A stretch of DNA of 64,000 nt from positions 186,001 to 250,000 of the forward strand of contig NZ_JBLWVT010000009.1 in assembly GCF_048268305.1 (NCBI RefSeq), given 5' to 3'. Made by a program: the position numbers and the translations under genes. This stretch comes from Pseudodonghicola sp048268305 (lineage in GTDB: Bacteria > Pseudomonadota > Alphaproteobacteria > Rhodobacterales > Rhodobacteraceae). The notes beneath the pieces were generated by a model. It was not told the origin of the DNA and searched no databases. It worked only from the letters and a program-made list of their open reading frames with translations. This document shows, in pieces, positions 1-8,437 of this stretch. Each line of letters begins with the position of its first letter. Position 1 is the stretch's first letter.

Positions 1-59
1 GCCAGACCCTTGAGGCGCAGGCCATCCACATCCCATTCGCAGTCCCGCGCCGCCGCCAT
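1..59 (-). CDS. 5' end of an unidentified gene running off the left edge
   Basis: On the minus strand an ATG at 57-59 opens a frame (MAAARDCEWDVDGLRL...) that stays open to the window edge. A purine-rich AAGGTGGAG stands just upstream. A second in-frame ATG lies at 72-74. The pattern of a short polar start followed by 'DVDGLRLKGL' resembles the beginning of alpha/beta hydrolases, but only about 20 codons are visible, so no function is assigned. Confidence 0.35.
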   Translation of the reverse strand, partial: MAAARDCEWDVDGLRLKGL

Positions 60-315
60 GCTCTCCACCTTCATTCATACACCTTGAAGCTTTCCGTCCC
101 TGATTGGGTCATAGCCCATGTTGCCCGGCGATTTGAACCGCTTGTCATTCGGCAGGGGGCGCGCCTGTTGGCGGCTATCGTTCGGGCAGGCGCTCGCGGA
201 CGAGTACCAAGGCCTGGCCGCCTGGCCTGTCGCACCTCAAGGCCGAGGCTGGGGCCATGGGCGGGACGGGATGCCCCACCAAAGTCTTGTCAAACGTGTG
301 ACCAAGATCGCGGAC

Positions 316-555
316 ATGAACGGACTCAAGGGGCGGTTCGAGGGGTTCGCCTCGGCGGTGATGGCCGATTTCGGGGTCTATTCGGCGCTCGACAAGGGGC
401 TGATCGACATCGTGGATCGCGGCGACATCAAGGCCAATTATGAGGAAGGCCTGCAGGACGTGGCCAAGTTCCTGATCCTGCCCGGCGTTCACCAGCCGAC
501 CACGGCGACCTCCTGTGTCGCCAACACGCGGACCTATCAGGCGCTGGACGATCAG
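316..555 (+). other. Unrecognised coding-like stretch fused to an SDR remnant
   Basis: The frame open across 118-1023 contains a stretch (about 80 codons, MNGLKGRFEG... to ...TRTYQALDD) that looks like real protein in composition but that I cannot place in a family. It has no convincing start and runs directly into an SDR C-terminus, so it appears to be a chimera made by deletion. It may be a fragment of a separate gene. Confidence 0.25.
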
Positions 556-789
556 CCGAAGGCGGCCCTTGCCGTTGCCGCGATCGAGATTGCGCGCAAG
601 CGCCCTGAGGCGATCGTCGTGGCGCTGCATTCCGGCACGGTCGAGACCGGGCTGAGCGCGCCTTATGCCGGCCGGCACCCGACGATTTCGCCGCAGCAGT
701 CAACCCAAGCGCTGCTTTCGGTTATCGACCGCCTGACGCCGGCCGATACCGGCAGCTTCTGGGATTGGAACAGCCAGCAGGTCGAGTGG
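556..789 (+). pseudogene. C-terminal fragment of a short-chain dehydrogenase (SDR)
   Basis: About 78 codons match the end of CsgA/C-factor-type SDR proteins: helix AAIEIARKRPEA, then VALHSGTVETGLSAPYAG, the ISPQQST helix, and the closing LTPADTGSFWDWN...VEW. The Rossmann nucleotide-binding part (TGxxxGxG) and the catalytic YxxxK are missing. The usual stop after VEW is also lost and the frame reads on into noise. In intact loci this SDR type is often followed directly by a DUF2256 gene, which is what is seen here in broken form. Confidence 0.6.
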
Positions 790-812
790 TGCAGGCGCGG
801 CGCAGATCGGAC

Positions 813-1037
813 TTGCCCGTCAAGATCCGCGCGGTCTGCGGGCGTCCGTTCACCTGGCGGCGCAGATGGGCGCGCGACTGGGATCCGCTGCGCTATTGCT
901 CTCGCGGGGGGGGCGGCGGCGGCGCGATGGGCAAATTGTTCCGCCGCGGGTGTGTGGCTCACGTGCCTCGGGGCCAGGACATGCGCGGAAAGCGGGCTCA
1001 GCCCTCGGCCTGGTGGGCCGTGAACTGTAAGCCTTGA
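813..1037 (+). pseudogene. Broken DUF2256 small zinc-binding protein
   Basis: A TTG at 813 starts LPVKIRAVCGRPFTWRRRWARDWDPLRYCS, the signature of DUF2256 proteins (normally about 40-55 aa with C-x2-C pairs). After YCS the frame enters an eight-G run (906-913) and becomes GGGGGG; the expected second cysteine pair is lost. The first pair is also damaged: R replaces the cysteine before AVC. The rest of the frame to 1037 looks non-coding. Read as a pseudogene of a small metal-binding protein of unknown role. Confidence 0.55.
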
Positions 1038-1383
1038 GTGACGGCTGTTCAGCTTTTCCTCGCCGCGCGGAGAATTACCAGGGCATGAGATCGTCGATGC
1101 GGGGTGGGCCCATGGCTATAGCGGTGAGAGCTTCGCCTGGAGGGATGCCGATGATCCGCTCGTCCGTGCATCTCGCGCGTTTCATTGTCCGTCGACAAGG
1201 TGGGGCGGTCTCTGATCGTCGGTAAATGAATGCACCCGCATCAGTCGGGTGTCCAAGGGGGCTGTCGCCTGTGATCTGGCGCCGGGCCGAGCCTTGCTGG
1301 CGACCTGCCTCGACCTCAAGTCGCGGGTCTCATTCGCCGAACGAACGAGACCCGTATTCCAATCGGTCACTTGAAAGCGAGGC
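1038..1383. other. Intergenic, possible gene scrap
   Basis: No intact gene is seen. Between about 1084 and 1215 a plus-strand frame reads HEIVDAGWAHGYSGES...DDPLVRASRAFHCPS and stops at 1216; it looks like a protein C-terminus but has no start, and I cannot assign a family. The stretch lies downstream of the minus-strand gene ending at 1384 and next to the decayed genes at 316-1037, so it probably belongs to the same degraded zone. Confidence 0.3.
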
Positions 1384-2325
1384 TCAGTTCCGCCGCACCA
1401 CGGTGTTGCGCAGGGTGCCGATGCCTTCGACCGTCAGCTCCACCACATCGCCGTCGGCCAAGAACTCGAAGCGTTCCAGCCCGCAACCATCATTCACCGT
1501 GCCGCCGCCGATGATTTCACCCGGGTGCAGCGTTTCGGCATTGGAGATGAAGGCGATCATCTCTTCAAATCCATGCAGCATCTCGCCGAGGCGACTGTCG
1601 GTCACCACCCGTCCATTGATCCGGGCCTCGCACTGCAGCGCGCGATAATCGGCTATCTCATCGCGGGTGACGATCCAGGGACCAAAGACATTGCCGGCAT
1701 CGAAGCTCTTGCCCTTGGCCGGGCCAAGCAGGCCCTGCATCTCGCGCAGCTGCGCATCGCGGGCGGAGAAGTCGTTGAAGATGGTGAAGCCGAAGATGTG
1801 ATCCATAGCCTCATCGCGGGCAATGTCGCGACCGCGCTTGCCAATGACCACGGCAACCTCCAGTTCGTAATCCATGTAATCGGAATAGGCGGGCCAGACG
1901 ATCCGGTCTTCGTGCCCGGCGACGCTGAAACGGTTGGTGATGTAAAAGATCGGCTGCGCCTTGTAGATGTCTGGCACGCTGCCCTCGGCGGGGCCGGGAT
2001 CGGCTTCGCCCGCAAGGACCGCGGCCATGCGACGGAAACCGATCGGTGCATGCATGATGTGACGTGGCGCAGTGGAGGCATCGCGGATCTGCGGCGGGCA
2101 GGGCAGGGGAGCAAGCAGCCGCACGTCCGAGAGTGGCACCTGCACGGCCGCTGCTGACAGGGCACTGCGGGCGGCGTCGAGCCCCGCGTCCCCAGCCTCG
2201 ATCAGAGTTTGCATCGATTGAAGTTCGGGCAGACCCGTGGAGGAGAGGCAGACAAGGGTTGTGGCATCCTCGGCAAGGGCACCGAGACGCGGGCCGTTGC
2301 CACCGTCGAAAGTCGCGAGTTTCAT
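1384..2325 (-). CDS. Fumarylacetoacetate hydrolase (FAH) family protein
   Basis: 313 aa, full length for the FAH superfamily. The C-terminal catalytic fold starts near residue 125: metal ligands E154 and E156 in DYELEVAVV, then D185 in FNDFSARD, the KSFD motif (206-209) and the GG(G)TVNDG loop. Members cleave C-C bonds in acylpyruvates or fumarylacetoacetate, or decarboxylate/isomerise hydroxymuconates, usually at the end of an aromatic-acid pathway. It is the last gene of a minus-strand operon with a TRAP transporter and a cyclase-family hydrolase; 15 bases separate it from the cyclase gene. Substrate is not deducible from sequence. Confidence 0.9.
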   Translation of the reverse strand: MKLATFDGGNGPRLGALAEDATTLVCLSSTGLPELQSMQTLIEAGDAGLDAARSALSAAAVQVPLSDVRLLAPLPCPPQIRDASTAPRHIMHAPIGFRRMAAVLAGEADPGPAEGSVPDIYKAQPIFYITNRFSVAGHEDRIVWPAYSDYMDYELEVAVVIGKRGRDIARDEAMDHIFGFTIFNDFSARDAQLREMQGLLGPAKGKSFDAGNVFGPWIVTRDEIADYRALQCEARINGRVVTDSRLGEMLHGFEEMIAFISNAETLHPGEIIGGGTVNDGCGLERFEFLADGDVVELTVEGIGTLRNTVVRRN

Positions 2326-2340
2326 GGAAGGTTCCTTCAG

Positions 2341-3108
2341 TTATCGAATGATGGCGACAGGGCGACACCAGCCGGCAGAGGCGCCCTTGATCTTGACCGG
2401 GAAGCATTGCACCTCGAAGCCGGTTGCGGGCAGCGTCTCGAGGTTGGCAAGCTTCTCGATGTGGCAATAGGCCCGGTCCATCCCGGCCCGGTGGCCTTCC
2501 CAGATCAGCGAGGCATCGCCGGTCTCAGCGACTTTCTTTGCCGTGTGGACGAAGGGAGCGTCCCAGCTCCAGGCATCGGTGCCGCAGACCCGCATTCCGC
2601 GCTCGGTCATCCAGTTTGTGGCGGCCCGCCCGATGCCGCAGCCGCTGGGGACATATTCTGGCGTCCCATAGCGCGCCCCGGCGGCGGTATTCACCAGCAC
2701 GATGTCGCCCGGTTGCAGGTCGTGGCCGATGCGGTCGAACTCGGCGGCGACCTCCTCCGGGGTGACCACATGCCCATCGGGCAGAGCGCGGAAGTCGAGC
2801 TTCACGCCACGTCCGAGGCACCATTCGAGCGGCACCTCGTCGATCGTGATCGCCCGCTGCCCGCCATCCATGGTGGAATGATAATGGTAAGGCGCATCCA
2901 GATGGGTGCCGTTGTGGGTCGAGAGCGTGATCTGCTCCACCGCCCAACCCTCGCCTCCGGGCAGGTCGTCGCGCGAGACACCGGGAAAGAAGGCGAGGAT
3001 CTGCTCGGCGGTGTCCTGATGCGCGAAATAGGTGATCTTTGGACCAAGCCCCGGAGGGTCGGCGTAATCGGTGTTTTCCAGCGGTCGGGACAGGTCGATG
3101 AGACGCAT
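2341..3108 (-). CDS. Cyclase family protein (kynurenine-formamidase-like)
   Basis: 255 aa, Pfam Cyclase fold. The metal-binding signature HNGTHLDAPYHYH is at residues 65-77 (H65, H69, D71, H75/H77 as Zn or Mn ligands). Family members include bacterial kynurenine formamidase KynB, isatin hydrolase and related amide or lactam hydrolases. No kynureninase or tryptophan dioxygenase gene is nearby, so kynB is not claimed. It sits between the FAH gene and the TRAP permease, so it probably hydrolyses the imported compound before FAH acts. Confidence 0.88.
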   Translation of the reverse strand: MRLIDLSRPLENTDYADPPGLGPKITYFAHQDTAEQILAFFPGVSRDDLPGGEGWAVEQITLSTHNGTHLDAPYHYHSTMDGGQRAITIDEVPLEWCLGRGVKLDFRALPDGHVVTPEEVAAEFDRIGHDLQPGDIVLVNTAAGARYGTPEYVPSGCGIGRAATNWMTERGMRVCGTDAWSWDAPFVHTAKKVAETGDASLIWEGHRAGMDRAYCHIEKLANLETLPATGFEVQCFPVKIKGASAGWCRPVAIIR

Positions 3109-3122
3109 GTCAAACTCCTTTG

Positions 3123-4439
3123 TTAACGGCCGAGAAGGCCGGTTGAAATTTGCGGAACTAAGATCAGAGCCAGCAGCGTCAGGGCCATCAGGAGGGCAAA
3201 GGGCGCGGCGCCGCGAAAGACTTCGCCCAAGGTGATCCCGGTGTCCTTGAGCGTGCTGTGCACGACAAAGACCGAAAGGCCGAGGGGCGGGGTCAAGAGG
3301 CCGACTTCGACCGCGAGCACGGTAATCAGGCCGAAGTGGACGATGTCGATACCCATCTGCTGGATGACCGGATAGGCAAGCGGCACCGTCACCAGCATGA
3401 TCGAGGAGCTGTCGAGCACGGTGCCGAGCAGCACCAGAAGTCCCGCGAAAAGCAGGAGAAATCCGGTCGGCCCAATACCGGAGGCGATGGCCGCCTCGGT
3501 GATGGAGGCCGGCAGGCCGGAGAAGGCCAGCATCCGGCTGTAGATCGAGGCGCCGATGATCAGGAAACAGACCGCCGCCGTCACATGGCCGGTCTGTACC
3601 GCAATTCGCCAGGCGGCGCGCGCGCCGATGCGGCGCATCAGGGTGCCGATCATGAGGGCGGCGGCGGCGCCGACAGCGCCAGCCTCGGTCGGCGTGAAAT
3701 AGCCAAGGTAGATGCCCGACAAGACCAGCGCGGCCAGGCCCAGAACGGGCAGGATGCGCCAGGTCGCGGTTTGCTCGTTCACCTCGGTTTCCTCGGGCGC
3801 CGAGACGCGCTCGAAGAGCTGCGGGCGCAGGGCGCCGAGGCCGCTCAGATAGAGGATATAGGCCAGCGTGAGCAGGAGACCCGGCCCGACGCCGCCGACG
3901 AACAGATCGCCGATCGAGGAATCCGTGAGGATCGCGAAGAGGATCAACAGCAGTGACGGCGGGATCAGCATCCCCAGCACCGAGGAGCCGGCGACCACGC
4001 CCACCGCGATGCTGCGGTCGGTTCCGGCGCGGATCATCTCTGGCACCGCGACTTTGGAGAAGACCGCCGCCGAGGCGATGGAGATGCCGGTGATTGCCGC
4101 GAAGACGGCGTTTGACAGCACGGTCGCCACTCCGAGGCCGCCGCGCCAGCGCTTGAGCCCGCGCGAGATCACCGCGAATGTGTCCCGGCCCATGCCGCTT
4201 TCGGAGACGGCGAGGCCCATCAGCACGAAGAGGGGCACCACCCCGAAGGTATATTCGGCAATGCTGTCTGTGGCGGCGAGTGCCACGAAGTTCATCGCGA
4301 GCTTCAGCTTGCCCGTGATTGCCCAGACCCCGAAGAGCGAGACGCCGGCCAGAGCGATGGCAACGTGCAGACCCGCGTAGATGGCAAAGGTGATCGCGCC
4401 GAGCGACAGGTATCCGACAAGGATGGGATCCATGGTCAT
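3123..4439 (-). CDS. TRAP transporter large permease, DctM type
   Basis: 438 aa, very hydrophobic, with about 12 predicted membrane spans; typical length for DctM. Carries family features such as the GLLTPPLG motif near residue 385 and PTEAGAVGAAAAL near 250. It is the ion-coupled (usually Na+) channel subunit of a tripartite ATP-independent periplasmic transporter for small organic acids. The ATG overlaps the stop of the small permease gene (ATGA at 4436-4439), indicating translational coupling. Confidence 0.95.
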   Translation of the reverse strand: MTMDPILVGYLSLGAITFAIYAGLHVAIALAGVSLFGVWAITGKLKLAMNFVALAATDSIAEYTFGVVPLFVLMGLAVSESGMGRDTFAVISRGLKRWRGGLGVATVLSNAVFAAITGISIASAAVFSKVAVPEMIRAGTDRSIAVGVVAGSSVLGMLIPPSLLLILFAILTDSSIGDLFVGGVGPGLLLTLAYILYLSGLGALRPQLFERVSAPEETEVNEQTATWRILPVLGLAALVLSGIYLGYFTPTEAGAVGAAAALMIGTLMRRIGARAAWRIAVQTGHVTAAVCFLIIGASIYSRMLAFSGLPASITEAAIASGIGPTGFLLLFAGLLVLLGTVLDSSSIMLVTVPLAYPVIQQMGIDIVHFGLITVLAVEVGLLTPPLGLSVFVVHSTLKDTGITLGEVFRGAAPFALLMALTLLALILVPQISTGLLGR

Positions 4440-4972
4440 CCGTCCTTCTTTGCGTTGAGGGTGTCGAGGGCGGTCAGCAGGAACGAGGCCGCCAGCAGCA
4501 CGGAGCCGAGCACGATCAGCAAGAGGAAGGGCCAGACAGGCAGCGTGAAATGCCCCTGCACCCCTTCCATCTCGCCGCGCGCATAGGCGCGCATCGCCTT
4601 GGGCCAGACCGCCCAGGCCAGGGTCAGGGCAAAGCCCGCGCCGCAGAGCTGTGCCAGCAGGTCGAGGGTCATCCCCGCCCGGGGCCAGCGACGCCGGAGC
4701 CAGGACAGGATCCCGTCCGAGCGGATCATTTCACCCTTGCGATGGGTATGGGCCACTTGCAGGAAGACGATGCCGACGATGGAGTATTTCACCATTTCCG
4801 GCACGCCCGCGATCGGATGGCCCATCGCCTCGCGGCCGAGGATGTCGGCGACGATCAGCACCATCAGCCCGAGGATCCAGAGGGTGGCCACGACATTGGC
4901 CGCCCCCATCACCCCGTCGGTGATCCGCTCGAGGCGCCCGCGCGCTCCAGTGGCGGTCGTCTCCAGTGTCAT
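4436..4972 (-). CDS. TRAP transporter small permease, DctQ type
   Basis: 178 aa with four hydrophobic segments and a central HTHRKGEMI-like loop, as in DctQ proteins. The frame is open upstream to 5116 but the start was set at 4972 because this ATG overlaps the stop of the binding-protein gene (ATGA) and gives the normal family length. It joins the binding protein to the large permease in the inner membrane. Confidence 0.9.
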   Translation of the reverse strand: MTLETTATGARGRLERITDGVMGAANVVATLWILGLMVLIVADILGREAMGHPIAGVPEMVKYSIVGIVFLQVAHTHRKGEMIRSDGILSWLRRRWPRAGMTLDLLAQLCGAGFALTLAWAVWPKAMRAYARGEMEGVQGHFTLPVWPFLLLIVLGSVLLAASFLLTALDTLNAKKDG

Positions 4973-6033
4973 TTCGCCGACCAGTCTCGCGGCAGGCTGA
5001 CGCCCGCGTCCTTCAGATGGGTGATATAGGTGGTCAGCACCTCGGTTCCCGGCAGGCCTTTGGCATCGAGATCGACCGCCCAGTCCATCGCGATATTGGG
5101 CAGGGCAGCGGCCCATTTCACACGTTCGGCCTCGGGCAGTTCGGTGATCGTGGCGCCACCGTCCTCCATCGCCTTGAACGCGCCGGCAACGCGGTTGTCG
5201 AGGCTCTTGCGGTAGTCGACGGCAAAGACGCCGGCTGCGTCCCGCAGGGCCGTTTGCACCACCGGATCGAGATCGTCGAACCAGCTTTTCTTGGCGACGA
5301 TGCCGCCTGCAAACTGGGCGCCGAAATGGACACGGGTCACATAGGGCGCAACTTCTTGCAGCTTGGCTGCCGCGGCGGCGGTCGGAAAGACGATCACACC
5401 CTCGGCCACGCCGGTCTGGATGTCATTGTAATAGGTGGTCAGATTCCCCGCGACCCCGACTGCGCCGGTGTCCTTCAGCCAGTTCACTGCCGGCCCCGGC
5501 GCGTTGATCTTGCGGCCTTGCAGATCTTCGACACGGCTTACCGGGAAGGTGGTCATCAGGAGATAATCCTCCAGCCCGAAGCCGCCGCCGAGGTATTCGA
5601 GGTCCAGATCCTCCCAGAGCTTGCGCATCGCGGGAATCTCCTCGTGCATCTGATCGACAGTGGAGAGCACGAGATCGACGTCGGGCGAGCCGAAGGGGGT
5701 CACATAGGTGACATTCTGCAGGCTGAGGAGCGAGGGTTCAAACAGGGTCGACACGATGCCAACCTGCGCGAGCCCGTCCTCCATGGCCTCCATTTCGCCG
5801 CCGACCTTGGCGAGCGTGCCGCCATAGGCTTCGGTCCAGTCGATGGAAAAATCGCTGCCCTCAAGGGCCGCGTTCACTGCGGGAATATAGGTCTCCGACA
5901 GGGTCTTGACCCAGAGAAATACCTGCGGGTGGCCCGCGACGGCGGTCACCTCCAGTTCCTCGGCCCGGAGCGAGGGCGTGCAGAGCATCGCCGCGGCCAG
6001 CGTGGCGCTGGCCAACGTCTTGTTGAACTTCAT
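4969..6033 (-). CDS. TRAP transporter substrate-binding protein, DctP family
   Basis: 354 aa. N-terminal signal peptide (KFNK, hydrophobic core, cleavage near LRA-EE at residue 24). The mature part has the DctP fold, including the EDLQGRKINAPG segment around residue 169 where DctP proteins place the arginine that binds the ligand carboxylate, and FPTAAAAAKL further on. It captures an organic acid in the periplasm. First gene of the dctP-dctQ-dctM-cyclase-FAH operon, which is divergent from a TetR regulator. Ligand unknown, probably the substrate of the two hydrolases. Confidence 0.92.
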   Translation of the reverse strand: MKFNKTLASATLAAAMLCTPSLRAEELEVTAVAGHPQVFLWVKTLSETYIPAVNAALEGSDFSIDWTEAYGGTLAKVGGEMEAMEDGLAQVGIVSTLFEPSLLSLQNVTYVTPFGSPDVDLVLSTVDQMHEEIPAMRKLWEDLDLEYLGGGFGLEDYLLMTTFPVSRVEDLQGRKINAPGPAVNWLKDTGAVGVAGNLTTYYNDIQTGVAEGVIVFPTAAAAAKLQEVAPYVTRVHFGAQFAGGIVAKKSWFDDLDPVVQTALRDAAGVFAVDYRKSLDNRVAGAFKAMEDGGATITELPEAERVKWAAALPNIAMDWAVDLDAKGLPGTEVLTTYITHLKDAGVSLPRDWSAK

Positions 6034-6099
6034 CGGATGTCCTCCCAGTTGCGCCGAAGGGCTAGCTCCGGCATTCTCTCCTCAAAACAAACTATCTGA

Positions 6100-6107
6100 A
6101 CGTACGT
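6100..6107. promoter_or_regulatory. Candidate TetR operator core
   Basis: The 8-bp palindrome ACGTACGT lies in the 134-bp gap between the divergent TRAP operon (start 6033) and the TetR gene (start 6168), in an A/T-rich stretch suitable for promoters. TetR proteins usually bind such divergent intergenic palindromes, but the symmetric core is short. Confidence 0.3.
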
Positions 6108-6167
6108 ATAAAAAGTCAATCCTACACCGCCACAGTGCGAGAAGATTGCCCTCCGGAGGTCGAGCGC

Positions 6168-6839
6168 TTGTCGCAACTGATTGATAAATCTATCCCTTCC
6201 CGTTCCACCGACGGCAGGCTCGCGCGTGGGGATGCGACGCGGGACCGGGTGCTGGATGCTGCGGAGCGTTGTTTTGCCGCGACCGGATTTGCCGCGGCCA
6301 CGATTCGTCAGATCGCCAGAGAGGCCGATGTCACCCTTGGGGTAATCGGCTTTCATGGCGGCTCGAAGGAGGAGTTGTTCGCCACGGTTCTGGCGCGGCG
6401 CACCGAGACGTTGAATGCGCTCCGGACCGAGGCGCTGGCCGCGCTCAAGGCGCGGGGAGAGGTCACCATTCGCGACCTCGTGGACGCCTATCTGACCCCC
6501 TATCTGGAGATCGCCTCGCGCGGCGATCCGCAATGGCGCGCCTATGCCCAGTTGATCGCGCGGATCGTCTCGGACGATCAGTATTACGACAAGGTCCGTG
6601 ACCTCTATGATCCGGTAGCACGCGCCTATATCGCGGAAATCAAGAAACTGCGGCCCAAGGCAGGTGCCGAGGCGCTGGCGACCGTTCTGACCCTGACCGT
6701 CTCGTCGATGCTGTCAATCGTCGCCTCCCGCGCGCGGATCGAAGGCCTGTCGGGGCAGCCCACCAGCGACAGCCCATTGGCCTATCGGGCGATCCTTGTG
6801 GAGTTTTGCGCGGGCGGGATCGAAGCCGCCCTCGCCTAG
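6168..6839 (+). CDS. TetR family transcriptional regulator
   Basis: 223 aa. N-terminal helix-turn-helix at about residues 19-65 (TRDRVLDAAERCFAATGF...TIRQIAREADVT); the rest is the helical ligand and dimer domain. The frame can be opened at a GTG at 6135, but the TTG at 6168 has an excellent GGAGG eight bases upstream and is preferred. Divergent from the FAH/cyclase/TRAP operon, which it probably represses until the substrate or an intermediate binds. Confidence 0.88.
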   Translation: MSQLIDKSIPSRSTDGRLARGDATRDRVLDAAERCFAATGFAAATIRQIAREADVTLGVIGFHGGSKEELFATVLARRTETLNALRTEALAALKARGEVTIRDLVDAYLTPYLEIASRGDPQWRAYAQLIARIVSDDQYYDKVRDLYDPVARAYIAEIKKLRPKAGAEALATVLTLTVSSMLSIVASRARIEGLSGQPTSDSPLAYRAILVEFCAGGIEAALA

Positions 6840-6884
6840 CGGGGCAGGAGATGCGTCTTCGATCCCGCGGCGCGGACAGAGCTT

Positions 6885-7226
6885 TCAGCGGAGTTTGCGA
6901 AAGCGCAGTTGAAGAAGCACCGCCAGCGTCGCGAGAGCGGCACCGGTCATACTCACCGAGGGCCAGCCGCCGTAGCTGTAGGCGAGGTTCGCGAGGCCCG
7001 ATCCGATGGCACCGCCCAAAAACATCGTGCCCATGAACAGGGTGGTGACGCGGGCGCGGATGTCGGTGCCCAGGGCGAAGACGGCGTGCTGGCTCGAGAT
7101 CAACGCTGCCTGTACCGAAAAATCCAGCACCACGACCCCGACGATCAGCCCCGGAAGCCCGAGCCAGAGACCGAAGATGGCCCAGGACGCCAAGGTGAGG
7201 ACCGCGCCGGCGAAGATCACAGACAC
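6885..7226 (-). pseudogene. C-terminal remnant of an MFS transporter
   Basis: 113 codons with four hydrophobic segments and features of the end of a 12-TM MFS drug/sugar exporter (FSVQAALISSQHAVFAL, then TTLFMGTMFLGGAIGSGLA). Normal members are about 390-400 aa, so roughly 70 percent of the N-terminal side is absent. In-frame sequence upstream of the GTG at 7226 continues briefly without a good start. Most likely a deletion remnant. Confidence 0.65.
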
Positions 7227-7303
7227 CGTGCAGGCCTGTGAGAACGAGGCGGATCTCGCCCGACGGGTTGGCGCCGGACTGGGACTGACACCCGTCCTCA
7301 GAG

Positions 7304-7333
7304 GAGGAGGCGCCGCGTCCGGCGCGCCTCCTC
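7304..7333. terminator. Strong hairpin between MFS remnant and LysR gene
   Basis: GAGGAGGCGC (7304-7313) pairs perfectly with GCGCCTCCTC (7324-7333). A short T-containing tail follows on the plus strand, none on the minus. It may terminate LysR transcription coming from the right; the lack of a T tract makes this tentative. Confidence 0.45.
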
Positions 7334-7364
7334 GTTTCCGCTGGCCGGGTGAGATGCGGCGTGG

Positions 7365-8276
7365 TCAGCGCGAGGAGGCGAAGGCCGCCGCCCCGGTGAG
7401 GCAGTTCACGACATGTTCCGAAAACAGGCTCAGCCTTGCCGGCAGCCGTTCGAGCGGCGGATAGTAGAGCGTCAGCCAGAGTTGCGGCGGTGTCCAGTCG
7501 GGCAGCAGGTGGAGGAGTGTGCCGTTCGCGAGATCCGCCTCGACCATGAAGCGCGGCAGCAGCACGATCCCCTGGCCGGAGCGCGCCAGCCCTGCCATCA
7601 GAGCTGCGTTGTTGACGGCCAGAACGCCGCCCGCGCGGTGTCTGTGCTTTTCGCCCCCGGCCTCAAGCTCCCAGGTTTCGCTCCGGCCCTGCGGGTCATG
7701 GGCGATGCAGATGTGGTGCTCCAGGTCCCGGGCGTGGCCCGGCAGCCCATTGGCCGCGACATAGGCGGGCGAGGCGACCAGCACCCGGTCGATCTTGCAG
7801 ATCTTGCGCCAGATGCTCAGCACCTCGCGCGGGGCCTGGCTGATCCGGATCGCCATGTCGAAGCTGTCGTCGACACTGGCCACGAAGCTGTCGCTGAGAA
7901 CGATCGAGAAGTTCACCTGCGGATGCAGGATGCGGAACTGCGCGACGATCCCAGGAAGCGCTTCCGATCCGAAGGCGATCGGCGCGTTCAGCCGGATCAT
8001 GCCCGCGGTATCCCCATGCCGCTCGCGCAGCGTTTCGGTGGCGTGGCCGAGGGATCGCAGCAGCGGCTCGACCTCCGCCGCATAGTCGGCACCCGCCGGT
8101 GTCAGCGACACCTTGCGCGTCGTGCGGATGAAGAGCTGCAGCCCCAGCCGATCCTCCAGCGCGGCGATCGAACGGGTGACCGATGGCGGCGGCAGGCCGA
8201 GGGCGCGCGCCGCCCCGACGAAGCTCTGCTCCTCGGCCACGGCCAGGAAAACACGCAGTTCCTCGATTTCGCCCAT
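7365..8276 (-). CDS. LysR family transcriptional regulator
   Basis: 303 aa from the ATG at 8276, chosen because AGAGGAG precedes it; an ATG at 8300 is also in frame. N-terminal winged HTH (LRVFLAVAEEQSFVGAARALG...VTRSIAALEDRLGLQLF at residues 7-48), then the periplasmic-binding-protein-like effector domain of the CrgA/AaeR subgroup. Divergent from the VOC dioxygenase operon at 8438, with an inverted repeat between them. Probably senses quinones or related electrophiles and controls the adjacent cluster. Confidence 0.92.
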   Translation of the reverse strand: MGEIEELRVFLAVAEEQSFVGAARALGLPPPSVTRSIAALEDRLGLQLFIRTTRKVSLTPAGADYAAEVEPLLRSLGHATETLRERHGDTAGMIRLNAPIAFGSEALPGIVAQFRILHPQVNFSIVLSDSFVASVDDSFDMAIRISQAPREVLSIWRKICKIDRVLVASPAYVAANGLPGHARDLEHHICIAHDPQGRSETWELEAGGEKHRHRAGGVLAVNNAALMAGLARSGQGIVLLPRFMVEADLANGTLLHLLPDWTPPQLWLTLYYPPLERLPARLSLFSEHVVNCLTGAAAFASSR

Positions 8277-8360
8277 GTCGCCCGCTCCTCTCCCGATCAT
8301 TCAAGACTTGCCGCCAGGGATCGGCAGAATAGTGGCATGATTACATATTCTGAATGAAAT

Positions 8361-8388
8361 AGTGAATGTCAAATTATGCGCATTCACT
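8361..8388. promoter_or_regulatory. Inverted repeat, probable LysR operator
   Basis: AGTGAATG (8361-8368) and CATTCACT (8381-8388) are perfect inverted arms 12 bp apart in the gap between the divergent LysR and VOC genes. The arm AGTGAA recurs in a similar inverted repeat upstream of the isochorismatase-like gene (16419-16443). Confidence 0.55.
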
Positions 8389-8437
8389 GAAAGGGTCTCG
8401 GGGGCCATCTTTACGTCACAGCAACAGGAGAGCGATC

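Noticed and set aside
2341..3108. Naming the cyclase-family gene kynB
   Set aside because: The HxGTHxDxP motif is shared by many hydrolases and no other kynurenine pathway gene is nearby.
4966..6099. Long plus-strand frame over the DctP gene
   Set aside because: Shadow of the binding-protein gene, which has a signal peptide and DctP motifs.
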